6,210 nucleotides of DNA from Chloracidobacterium sp. UBA7659 (GCA_002483395.1 DLHV01000262.1:2936-9145); one strand, 5' to 3'. Numbered from the stretch's first letter, positions 1 through 6,180 are shown. The notes: generated by a model from the letters alone, not told the origin. Translations and numbers: made by a program.

Positions 1-1916
1 TTTACAACAAACGAGATCGTTCCCGCAACAATAAAGGGGATCATGAACATGATGACGACTGCCCCGGCCGACGTTGCGAACGACCGTTTGACCAGCGTCC
101 GCGAACGTCTCAACGCTTCGCGAATACCGACATTCTCCATCATCACGACCGGCGGCACGAGTATCCAGATAATGTAAGCGGCAAAGAAACCGACAAGTCC
201 TGTTATGACGCCTCCGATCCCGCCTCCTATGAATATGGCGGCAACCGAGCCGGTCACGGGATAGAGAATGCCCAACATCGCGCCAACAAAAACAAAACCA
301 ACGATCGCCGTCACGGCAGACGCAACGAATGGCAGCAGAGCCGTAAGAACACCTGCTCCCGCCATGCGTTTCCATTTTTTTCGCGCCTCGGCCAACGCGG
401 GTCGCAGCCGGACGGGACGCAGCGGGACGGCAAGATATTGGGTCACGATCCACGCAATCGATCCGACGATCAGGTTGGTGCAAAACGCACTGGCGATCGA
501 AAGGCCAATCCCGATCACACCCAACGAAACGTTTCCGGCGGTTTCCGAAATAATATTGCTGACCTTCAAAAAAGCAAGAGTCAGCAAAACAAGCGTCAGC
601 ACTATTATCGGAAGCGAGAAAAATCCCGTGAGCATTATAAATTTTGGCAAATGTTCGCTGTAAATAACCAGGGCGCGCCGAAGCAGGCCGAAAATGCCCT
701 CGGAACGAGACCTGAGCGCGCTCGCAAAGGCTTCGGCAGTCTGCGGACGCTGATCCGCATTCTTTGCCAAGGCGCCGGCGATCACCCGCTTTAGTTTTTT
801 GCGAACCTTCTTGGCGTTCAGAGGCGGGGGCGGACACTCTCTATGAGATTCCATCACTTGGGTGAAATCTCCGCTGAACGGCGTCGAACCCGACAGCATT
901 TGGTAGGCGATTACCCCAAGACTGTAAATATCGGAACGCGAATCAAGCTTGTCGCCTCGGCATTGCTCAGGCGACATATAAAGAGGAGTTCCCAAAACCG
1001 ACCCGACGCGCGTTAGATCGCTGGTCGAGGGAACGTTCAGCAGCGAGTTGTCTGCTGTACCGAATAGTTTGGACGTATTTTCATTACCAGTGTCGTCCGA
1101 GATAAGCCTTGTCTGGACGGCTTCCTGATCGAACCTCCCGTCGTCACGGGCACGTAGAACCGCAGTCCCACGATCTTCGCCGTTCGCGGATGGCTGTATA
1201 AGAGTATTTTTATCGGCTGCCGGCAATACGGCGTCGGCAACCTTGGCCACTGTCGCTCCTTCGACAATTCTAGTCGGAGAGACACTGTCGTGAATGGTTC
1301 CTTCCCGCGAAAGATCAGCCAGCGTCGCGTTGGCCGCCGATACAAGGGTTGGAGTCGACGGCAAGGCCACCGGGAACTCAACTGAATCTGTCGAGGAGTG
1401 TGCTTCGAGCTTTGCGATACCGAAATCGAGAACTTTAACTGTATAGCCGCCACGCTGGTTCGGCTCCAGCCAGATATTGTCGGGTTTCAGATCGCGGTGA
1501 ATGATCCCTTGTTCGTGGGCTTCATGTACCGCCGAACAGACCTGCTCCAGAATATCCAGCGTCCATCCAACCGGAAGGTTCTTTTCTTCTTCGAGGATCT
1601 CGCCAAGCGTACAGCCGTCGAGATATTCCATCACGAGATACGCGACCTGCCCATCAGCCGTCTGGGCAAAACCGAAGTCGGTAACATCGACCACATTCGG
1701 ATGCCGCAAACGCCCGGCGGCACGAGCTTCACGGCGAAACCGTTCGACAAATTCCGGCCGTTTCATGAATTTGGGCGCAATTATCTTGACCGCGACGGGC
1801 CGTTCAGTCCCGAGATGCGTCGCGAGATACACCGTTCCCATACCGCCGCGTCCAAGTTCGCGTTCGATCTGGTATTTTTCGTCGAGCGTTTGCCCGATGA
1901 AATCCGCGAAATTCAT
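1..1916 (-). CDS. Membrane-anchored serine/threonine protein kinase (Pkn2 type), 3' end beyond the window
   Basis: Phosphorylates Ser/Thr on protein substrates at the cytoplasmic face of the membrane. The frame is open for 638 codons from ATG 1916 to the window edge, so the C-terminus is missing. Seen kinase motifs: glycine loop GRGGMG (22-27), VAVK with Lys44, helix-C Glu63, HRDLKPDN (140-147, RD-type, catalytic Asp142), DFG (164-166), GTPLYMSPE (309-317), DIYSLG (329-334) and QRP (389-391). Residues 171-302 form an unusually long Ser/Thr-rich insertion between DFG and SPE. Residues from about 426 are hydrophobic, with at least four or five membrane segments (about 426-451, 464-491, 519-552, 555-592, 615 onward). 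The segment MENVGIREALRRSRTLVK (593-610) resembles the soluble loop of GPDPase-membrane/DUF975-like domains. The start is fixed by an in-frame TAG six codons upstream and a weak GGAA Shine-Dalgarno at 1923-1926. The gene follows the peptidase-TPR gene by 118 bp on the same strand. The kinase call is secure; the substrate and signal are unknown. Confidence 0.95.
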   Translation of the reverse strand, partial: MNFADFIGQTLDEKYQIERELGRGGMGTVYLATHLGTERPVAVKIIAPKFMKRPEFVERFRREARAAGRLRHPNVVDVTDFGFAQTADGQVAYLVMEYLDGCTLGEILEEEKNLPVGWTLDILEQVCSAVHEAHEQGIIHRDLKPDNIWLEPNQRGGYTVKVLDFGIAKLEAHSSTDSVEFPVALPSTPTLVSAANATLADLSREGTIHDSVSPTRIVEGATVAKVADAVLPAADKNTLIQPSANGEDRGTAVLRARDDGRFDQEAVQTRLISDDTGNENTSKLFGTADNSLLNVPSTSDLTRVGSVLGTPLYMSPEQCRGDKLDSRSDIYSLGVIAYQMLSGSTPFSGDFTQVMESHRECPPPPLNAKKVRKKLKRVIAGALAKNADQRPQTAEAFASALRSRSEGIFGLLRRALVIYSEHLPKFIMLTGFFSLPIIVLTLVLLTLAFLKVSNIISETAGNVSLGVIGIGLSIASAFCTNLIVGSIAWIVTQYLAVPLRPVRLRPALAEARKKWKRMAGAGVLTALLPFVASAVTAIVGFVFVGAMLGILYPVTGSVAAIFIGGGIGGVITGLVGFFAAYIIWILVPPVVMMENVGIREALRRSRTLVKRSFATSAGAVVIMFMIPFIVAGTISFVV

Positions 1917-1971
1917 ATCAGTTTCCGAAAACTATCTTCAGCATTCCAACCCTTGCAGAGTGTTACGGATG

Positions 1972-1988
1972 AACCCAATAATTGGTTT
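1972..1988. repeat. Short inverted repeat (CCAATAATTGG core) upstream of the kinase
   Basis: An 11-base perfect palindrome, CCAAT-A-ATTGG (1975-1985), is extended by two more pairs on each side of one mismatch. It lies about 60-70 bp upstream of the kinase ATG. The centre is one base, too tight for an RNA hairpin of full length, so a DNA-binding site is the more natural reading than a terminator. The 8-mer ATTCCAAC also occurs twice in this spacer (1943-1950 and 1991-1998). No clear -35/-10 pair or U-tract terminator was found between the two genes, so co-transcription is possible. It may be chance. Confidence 0.25.
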
Positions 1989-2034
1989 AAATTCCAACAT
2001 ATTACTTATTGCACAACCTATTGCGGCTTAATTC

Positions 2035-4494
2035 CTACAAAACGAAACTTTTCGGCACAAATTCGAGCGCGATCAGCTCACCGTTGGTCTTTGATTTCTT
2101 GTCGCGCATTTCCGCGTACGTAACGACGACCGGAATTTCAACCGCTTTCATTCCGCACCCGATTTGTAGATGTTCAACATCCGGGGTAAATGCACGCATT
2201 TCCAACTTGTTTGCAGCCGGATTGGATAATTTGAGAATTTGCGTCGGCGTCTTAAAGTAGAAAAACATTCCCTTATTACTGCATTCGGACTTTTCTATAA
2301 AGGCCATTTCCTGTTTTTCCCCGGCGTTTGGTTTGCGTAAAGACTCCTTAATATGCGCCATCATCGCATTACGCCGCTCGGCCGCAAAGTCATCATTTGA
2401 CGGCATATTTGATACGACTTCTGATGTTGCCGGGACCGATTCGGTTGACTGCGGAGATTCGGCCACATTTGGGGCCTCGTTTGGATCTACGCTCAAATCC
2501 ACAAATTGGAAATAAGCAGGCACAAATTCGACCGACACCAATTCACCTCGGCTAATGCCTTTAGCAGTCGTCTTTGGTTTGTAGGTCAATACGGCTTTAT
2601 TCACCGACACTTTCGCATCGCAGCCGATTTCAGCGTCTCCGCCGTCTGTAATGAACGTAACCAACGCCACTCCCTGAAAGTCCTTACTTGTAAGAATAAA
2701 CGACTGGCCGTCGGCTTTGACCGTGTAAGTAACCGTACCGCGTTTGCAATCTATCTTTTCCAGATTGCCAAGCAGGCGTATTTCCTGGGTGGAGTTTTTT
2801 CGTAATTCCCGGTTTATTGCGCGGATTATGTATTCCTGTTGCGCCTTCGAAATTTCTTCGGGCGTCGGAGCCTTTCCATCCGATCCGCGAACAATAAGGG
2901 GCGGGCGCGAGCCTCCGTCTTTTGCTCCTGCGGCAATCGCAGCCTCGTATTTCTTACGCGATTCTTCATTACGAGCGAGAATCTCCTTTCGCTGTCGAAG
3001 CTGCTCGATCAAATTGTCGGCTTGACTCTTTATTTGGGGTTCATCGGCCGTTCTTGCGACTTTTTCGGCAATTGCGGCAGCCTGATCGAACTTTTCCTGC
3101 CTCAAATATAATTCGGCGATGCGCATGGCATATCGCTGGTTACCCGGCTGCAATCCGAGGGCTTTATGCATTGCCGCCAGCCCCTCATCGAGGTCTTCGT
3201 TACTCACCAAACTCACAAAAGCCAGCATTTCGTAGCTCTCGGTAAAGCCTGGATTTATCTCAATCGCTTTTTTTAGCAATTCCCGCATCTTTGCAGTCTT
3301 TTCCGGAGAAAAAGCACTTACATAACCGAATTCATCGCGACCTTCGCGGCTTAATAGATATGCGTATTGATAGTACGCGATATGATTTTTCTGATCCTTG
3401 GAAATTGCCTTTTCGAGATAACTCTTCGCATCGTCGAATTTTCTCTGACGCACTTTAACAATTCCAAGCGTCGTATTCGCCATGCTTGAATTGGGATCAA
3501 GCGTCAGGGCCTTCTCTAAATATGGTTCGGCGTCCTCTGCCCGATTTATGTGATAGAGCAAGTCGCCAAGATATGCGTTAGCATCGGCTTCGGTTAGCGG
3601 TGATGACTGCATCCCGGTGTCAAACGAAAGTTTATTGTTGAAGGTTACAAGCGTATATTGATAACTTCCTTTCGCGACATACTGCCTGAGCTCCTTTTCC
3701 ATTTGGGCATAGGTCATCTGAAAAGCGTCCTGAAACGCCTTTTCCTCAGCCACGTTCTTCATCGAAAGTGTAAGGAATTTGTTCATTCCATCCGTCTTTT
3801 TGTTAGCTATCAAATAGTGAATGATCGCCCAAGCCTGTGCGTAAAAAACACTGCGCGAATGATTGGCGTTTTGGAGCAACGCCGAGTTGCTGATGTTAAA
3901 AAACGTGTCGAGCGGAATGAGCTTATTCTGCTGAAGCAGCGCCAGATGGCTGTTTTGCAAAAGGCCGAGTTTTGCCTTAATGTCTCCTTCCATTTCAAAG
4001 GTCTGATAGTATTCCGCAAGGCCCTCGTTAAACCATGGCGGAACGTCCGATTTGCCGAAGTTTGTATTGACAATAAAGTGAACGTACTCATGGAAGATCG
4101 TGCCGTATGTATCGGCATCCGTACCACCGGTCGAAAGCGTAATATAATTAACGTCCTCACCGGATTGAAAATATCCCGCGATAAAATTATCCGTTTTACC
4201 GTCTGTTCGCTTTGGCTTGAAGGGCTTGTAAGCTGAATCGTTCTTGAACACGACAACATTTGTCGGGATCGGCGAACTCAAATTCGTTTTGGTGAAAAGC
4301 AGGCGGAATGCTTCACGGAATTGTTCGAGTTTCGTCGCAACCTTGCGTATATCTTTATCCGAAGTGTTTCCGATCAGGTTGAAGTTCTTTGAGCGAACAT
4401 TCAGCCACTCGTCCTTAGCAAATACGGAATCTGCTATGAAGACGTTAATCCATATAATTACAAGAACAAGCGAAGCGAATCTTTTCGTTTTCAT
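2035..4494 (-). CDS. Exported DUF1570-like metallopeptidase with TPR repeats and two C-terminal Cys-pair domains
   Basis: A predicted secreted or periplasmic protein of 819 residues. Seen: an N-terminal signal peptide with basic MKTKR, a hydrophobic core and a VFA/K cleavage site after about residue 26; and a peptidase-like domain (about 28-280) with HEYVH at 135-139 and WFNEGLAEYY at 154-163. Glu157 sits where gluzincin (peptidase MA-like) families place the third zinc ligand, so zinc-dependent proteolysis is plausible. TPR-like helical repeats span about 303-480, with TLDPNSSMANTTLG and EINPGFTESYEMLA as clear units. A charged helical linker (about 485-525) leads to two homologous domains (547-659 and 702-814) separated by a Pro/Ser/Glu-rich linker. 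The ATG at 4494 is chosen because it opens the signal peptide, although no good Shine-Dalgarno precedes it. The gene lies upstream of the kinase on the same strand and diverges from recA. The substrate is not deducible, and an inactive scaffold role cannot be excluded. Confidence 0.9.
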   Translation of the reverse strand: MKTKRFASLVLVIIWINVFIADSVFAKDEWLNVRSKNFNLIGNTSDKDIRKVATKLEQFREAFRLLFTKTNLSSPIPTNVVVFKNDSAYKPFKPKRTDGKTDNFIAGYFQSGEDVNYITLSTGGTDADTYGTIFHEYVHFIVNTNFGKSDVPPWFNEGLAEYYQTFEMEGDIKAKLGLLQNSHLALLQQNKLIPLDTFFNISNSALLQNANHSRSVFYAQAWAIIHYLIANKKTDGMNKFLTLSMKNVAEEKAFQDAFQMTYAQMEKELRQYVAKGSYQYTLVTFNNKLSFDTGMQSSPLTEADANAYLGDLLYHINRAEDAEPYLEKALTLDPNSSMANTTLGIVKVRQRKFDDAKSYLEKAISKDQKNHIAYYQYAYLLSREGRDEFGYVSAFSPEKTAKMRELLKKAIEINPGFTESYEMLAFVSLVSNEDLDEGLAAMHKALGLQPGNQRYAMRIAELYLRQEKFDQAAAIAEKVARTADEPQIKSQADNLIEQLRQRKEILARNEESRKKYEAAIAAGAKDGGSRPPLIVRGSDGKAPTPEEISKAQQEYIIRAINRELRKNSTQEIRLLGNLEKIDCKRGTVTYTVKADGQSFILTSKDFQGVALVTFITDGGDAEIGCDAKVSVNKAVLTYKPKTTAKGISRGELVSVEFVPAYFQFVDLSVDPNEAPNVAESPQSTESVPATSEVVSNMPSNDDFAAERRNAMMAHIKESLRKPNAGEKQEMAFIEKSECSNKGMFFYFKTPTQILKLSNPAANKLEMRAFTPDVEHLQIGCGMKAVEIPVVVTYAEMRDKKSKTNGELIALEFVPKSFVL
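2053..2391 (-). repeat. Cys-pair domain, copy B (residues 702-814 of the TPR metallopeptidase)
   Basis: Second copy of the domain, ending five residues before the C-terminus. It has LRK at 719-721, IEKSEC (Cys738), QIGC (Cys780) and GELIALEFVP (805-814). The copies differ in most other residues and the DNA is not alike, so the duplication is old rather than a recent tandem repeat. Confidence 0.75.
2518..2856 (-). repeat. Cys-pair domain, copy A (residues 547-659 of the TPR metallopeptidase)
   Basis: First copy of an internal protein duplication. A short helix ending LRK (564-566) precedes a beta-rich segment with LEKIDC (Cys583), EIGC (Cys625) and a closing strand GELVSVEFVP (650-659). Copy B has the same landmarks exactly 155 residues later. 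The cysteines are 42 residues apart in both copies, which suggests a disulfide in the exported protein (inference). Confidence 0.75.
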
Positions 4495-4502
4495 GACGTT
4501 AC

Positions 4503-4524
4503 TTGAGAATTAACTCAATCGAGT
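4503..4524 (-). promoter_or_regulatory. Two overlapping small inverted repeats just before the peptidase-TPR start codon
   Basis: TTGAG-N6-CTCAA (4503-4518) and ACTC-N4-GAGT (4513-4524) share the central CTC segment, so only one of the two could form at a time in the leader RNA. The nearer one ends 8 bp before the ATG, where a ribosome binding site would be expected and none is visible. The stems are short (4-5 bp) and may be chance. Confidence 0.25.
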
Positions 4525-4578
4525 GAACCGATGGCAGACAGAACCGCATTCTGATTATTCGACCTGCGTCTATTGAAC

Positions 4579-4592
4579 ATTTTAGCATTTTA
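4579..4592 (-). promoter_or_regulatory. Candidate -10 elements for the peptidase-TPR gene
   Basis: Two TAAAAT hexamers lie on the minus strand, offset by 8 bp (plus-strand ATTTTA at 4579-4584 and 4587-4592), about 85-98 bp upstream of the ATG. Each matches four or five of the six -10 consensus bases. No good -35 stands at the right distance, so the assignment is weak. Confidence 0.25.
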
Positions 4593-4841
4593 TCTAATTC
4601 GCGTTCCAGCAAAAGATGTTCTTCTCCAAAGCGCGATACCACCTCCGAAGGCAATCAGCGACCTCGGAATTTTTTCCTTGCGTAAATCTCCTTTTTTGGG
4701 TAACTTAACTTCAATCTTCTTAATCGAAAGCGGTTGGGTGCGTATCATTCGTGCAACATCATTTCACAAACGCTTGCCTTCTGTGGTAGTCTGTGTCTGT
4801 CTCGGTTCGGAAGTCACTTTTTTGGCGGAAAATATATAAGT

Positions 4842-4848
4842 GGAGAGG
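4842..4848 (+). promoter_or_regulatory. Shine-Dalgarno of recA
   Basis: GGAGAGG stands 8 bases before ATG 4857. It selects that start over an in-frame TTG at 4734, which would add 41 residues (including [12 protein letters not shown]) that do not resemble the N-terminus of RecA. Confidence 0.8.
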
Positions 4849-4856
4849 CTGTAAAA

Positions 4857-5867
4857 ATGGGTTTAGACAAAGGAAAAGCGATCGAATCTGCACTTTTGCA
4901 GATAGAAAAGAAATTCGGCAAAGGGTCTATCATGCGTCTCGGTGAAAAGCCGCGCCAGGACATTGGCTCTATTTCTACGTGTTGTTTGAGCCTGGACGCC
5001 GCAATCGGCGTCGGGGGGCTGCCGCGCGGCCGCATCGTCGAGATCTACGGGCCTGAGAGTTCAGGCAAGACAACGCTTGCTTTGCATGTCGTAGCGTCTG
5101 CACAAAAAGCTGGCGGGATCGCCGCGTATATCGATGCGGAACATGCGATGGATCCGGAATATGCCGGTAAGCTCGGCGTAAATATCGACGATCTTCTCAT
5201 TTCGCAACCCGATTCGGGTGAACAAGCTCTTGAGATCGCCGAAACACTCGTTAGATCAAACAGCGTCGATGTGATCGTTATCGATTCGGTTGCCGCTCTT
5301 GTGCCTCGCGCCGAACTGGACGGTGAAATGGGTGATTCGCTTCCCGGTTTACAGGCCAGGCTAATGTCTCAGGCACTTCGCAAGATAACTGCTATCGTCG
5401 CTAATTCCAACACGACCTTTATTTTCATCAACCAGCTACGCGAGAAGATAGGTGTATTCTTCGGCTCGCCAGAAACGACGACGGGCGGCAAGGCATTGAA
5501 ATTCTACGCCAGCGTCCGGCTTGATATTCGGCGCATCGGTGCTATCAAGGACGGCGACAAAATGGTCGGAAACCGCACACGCGTAAAAGTGGTCAAGAAC
5601 AAATGCGCACCGCCGTTTCGCGAGACCGAATTCGACATTATGTACGGTGAAGGTATTTCACGTGAGGGCGATCTGATCGATCTGGCTTCAAACCATGAGG
5701 TTGTTGAAAAGAGTGGTGCATGGTTCTCGTACAAAGGCGAACGATTAGGACAAGGCCGCGAGAACGTAAAGAACCTACTCAAGGAGAACACCGATCTTCG
5801 CGACAGGATCGAGCATGACGTAAAGGTTTCCCTGGGAATGCTCGCATCCGAGGCGGCGAAGGCATAG
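4857..5867 (+). CDS. recA: Recombinase RecA
   Basis: ATP-dependent strand-exchange protein that coats single-stranded DNA, drives homologous recombination and stimulates LexA self-cleavage. It is a complete cytoplasmic protein of 336 residues. Seen: an N-terminal polymerisation helix ([22 protein letters not shown]), Walker A GPESSGKT (65-72), IDAEHAMDP with Glu95, Walker B VIVIDS (139-144), loop L1 around [10 protein letters not shown] (155-164), [10 protein letters not shown] (190-199) with the conserved Gln193, loop L2 including [10 protein letters not shown] (202-211), [14 protein letters not shown] (215-228), and [13 protein letters not shown] (291-303). The protein stops at SEAAKA, so it lacks the long acidic tail of E. 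coli RecA and is shorter than the usual 345-355 residues. Residues 41-43 read TCC where TG(S/C) is common. No recX or lexA adjoins it within the window. No SOS box was recognised upstream, so SOS control is expected from the family but not shown here. Confidence 0.99.
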   Translation: MGLDKGKAIESALLQIEKKFGKGSIMRLGEKPRQDIGSISTCCLSLDAAIGVGGLPRGRIVEIYGPESSGKTTLALHVVASAQKAGGIAAYIDAEHAMDPEYAGKLGVNIDDLLISQPDSGEQALEIAETLVRSNSVDVIVIDSVAALVPRAELDGEMGDSLPGLQARLMSQALRKITAIVANSNTTFIFINQLREKIGVFFGSPETTTGGKALKFYASVRLDIRRIGAIKDGDKMVGNRTRVKVVKNKCAPPFRETEFDIMYGEGISREGDLIDLASNHEVVEKSGAWFSYKGERLGQGRENVKNLLKENTDLRDRIEHDVKVSLGMLASEAAKA

Positions 5868-5907
5868 CTTCATATCGTCTTTGTTGTGTGTGGTTTTTAA
5901 AATAACT

Positions 5908-5962
5908 GTGCCGGTTTGAACGTTGCGCCTCCGGGGGACAGCGGCGGCATTCAAACCGACAC
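5908..5962. repeat. Long inverted repeat, possible structured 3' UTR or terminator
   Basis: GTGCCGGTTTGAA (5908-5920) pairs with TTCAAACCGACAC (5950-5962) through 12 of 13 positions. Inside it, CGTTGC (5921-5926) can pair with GCGGCG (5941-5946) using two G-U pairs, which makes a long GC-rich hairpin. On the plus strand the following bases (GGGCAGG) are not a T-run. On the minus strand it is followed by GTTATTTT, a weak U-tract. It begins 41 bp after the recA stop codon. Confidence 0.6.
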
Positions 5963-5992
5963 GGGCAGGTATCAAACGGATTCGGAAGACAA

Positions 5993-6019
5993 AGTGACCA
6001 TTGTAAGGAAACAGTCACT
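5993..6019. repeat. Small stem-loop, AGTGAC / GTCACT
   Basis: A perfect 6-bp inverted repeat with a 15-base loop lies 30 bp downstream of the larger hairpin. No T-run follows. Its function is unknown and it may be chance on its own. Confidence 0.35.
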
Positions 6020-6022
6020 AAA

Positions 6023-6041
6023 AGGAGATTATAGTCCTCCT
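6023..6041. repeat. Stem-loop pairing AGGAG with CTCCT
   Basis: AGGAG (6023-6027) is complementary to CTCCT (6037-6041) across a 9-base loop. The first arm is Shine-Dalgarno-like and the second contains an anti-Shine-Dalgarno-like CCTCCT (6036-6041). No good start codon and open frame follow the first arm, so this is not evidence of a regulated gene by itself. Confidence 0.3.
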
Positions 6042-6121
6042 GACGATATTGTCAACACATTTCTCACTAAGTAATAGATCTTCGAATCCTAAAGCTAAAT
6101 TATCGAATTTTCGGAATGGAT

Positions 6122-6150
6122 TTGACATCGCCAAACGGGTTATCTACACT
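6122..6150 (+). promoter_or_regulatory. Sigma70-type promoter of the tRNA gene
   Basis: A perfect -35 box TTGACA (6122-6127), a 17-bp spacer and a -10 box TACACT (6145-6150, four of six consensus bases). Transcription would start near 6157, roughly 28 bases before the mature tRNA 5' end. Strong vegetative promoters of this type are usual for stable RNA genes. Confidence 0.8.
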
Positions 6151-6160
6151 TTTCAGTTCG

Positions 6161-6180
6161 CCTGTTTGTTTGCAAACAGG
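6161..6180 (+). promoter_or_regulatory. Hairpin in the tRNA 5' leader
   Basis: CCTGTTTG (6161-6168) and CAAACAGG (6173-6180) form a perfect 8-bp stem with a four-base loop. It fills most of the predicted leader and ends four bases before the tRNA. No T-run follows and it sits just after the predicted start of transcription, so a terminator is unlikely. A role in leader processing or a barrier to upstream read-through is inference. Confidence 0.6.

Larger units (their letters stand above)
4495..4856. other. Divergent intergenic region between the peptidase-TPR gene and recA
   Basis: This 362-bp region should hold promoters for both flanking genes. No canonical SOS box (Escherichia CTGT-N8-ACAG, Bacillus GAAC-N4-GTTC or alphaproteobacterial GTTC-N7-GTTC) was recognised. 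Weak elements seen are two ATTTTA boxes (minus-strand TAAAAT), a GAACCG direct repeat (4525-4530 and 4541-4546), small inverted repeats next to the minus-strand start codon, and for recA a poor TTGCGT-N17-TAACTT pair (4678-4706). Two short unsupported ORFs overlap here: plus 4573-4839 with a TTG start, and minus 4590-4748 of 52 codons. Neither has a Shine-Dalgarno or a recognisable product. Confidence 0.6.
5916..6074 (+). other. Possible small ORF of 52 codons (TTG start) or 26 codons (GTG 5994)
   Basis: An open frame between recA and the tRNA, in the same frame as recA but separated from it by two stops (TAG 5865, TAA 5898). It encodes a hydrophilic peptide with NVAPPGDSGGIQTDTG near the start and GDYSPPDDIVNTFLTK at the end, which looks more protein-like than most chance frames. 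The inner GTG at 5994 has GGAAG (5984-5988) five bases ahead, while the TTG has no clear Shine-Dalgarno. I recognise no family. The overlapping stem-loops argue for a non-coding structure instead. Confidence 0.2.
5868..6121. other. recA-tRNA spacer with three stem-loops and no firm gene
   Basis: No recognised RNA family or convincing CDS was found. The region contains stem-loops at 5908-5962, 5993-6019 and 6023-6041, followed by AT-rich sequence up to the tRNA promoter. A classical plus-strand terminator (stem followed by a T-run) is absent, so the recA transcript end is unclear. A short open frame (5916-6074) overlaps the stem-loops. Confidence 0.5.

Noticed and set aside
1398..2123. Plus-strand 241-codon frame, and the minus-strand 138-codon frame at 1037-1453
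   Set aside because: Both are out-of-frame shadows of the kinase gene, which is open from 1916 to the window edge and carries all kinase motifs.
4590..4748. Minus-strand 52-codon frame encoding a basic peptide ([15 protein letters not shown]...)
   Set aside because: It lacks a convincing ribosome binding site and any family resemblance; a chance frame is the simpler reading.
4833..4838. TATATA as the recA -10 box
   Set aside because: It lies only about 20 bp before the ATG, so the transcript would start within the Shine-Dalgarno, and no -35 stands at the proper distance.
4573..4839. Plus-strand 88-codon frame upstream of recA
   Set aside because: It has a TTG start without a Shine-Dalgarno and no recognisable domain, and it overlaps the likely recA promoter region.
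4734..4856. Longer RecA starting at the in-frame TTG 4734
   Set aside because: The extra 41 residues do not resemble RecA, whereas ATG 4857 has GGAGAGG at 8 bases and gives a normal RecA N-terminus.
5331..5348. GDSLPG in RecA loop L1 instead of the E. coli GDSHMG as a novelty
   Set aside because: The same [18 protein letters not shown] form is known from other bacterial RecA proteins such as Deinococcus, so it is an established variant.
5779..6018. Minus-strand frames antisense to the 3' end of recA (66 and 79 codons)
   Set aside because: They mostly overlap recA, are rich in Arg, Cys and Pro as expected of shadow frames, and have no domain or ribosome binding site.
6161..6180. Hairpin as an intrinsic terminator of recA
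   Set aside because: It is followed by CCACGGCC rather than a T-run, and it lies downstream of the tRNA promoter, inside the tRNA leader.
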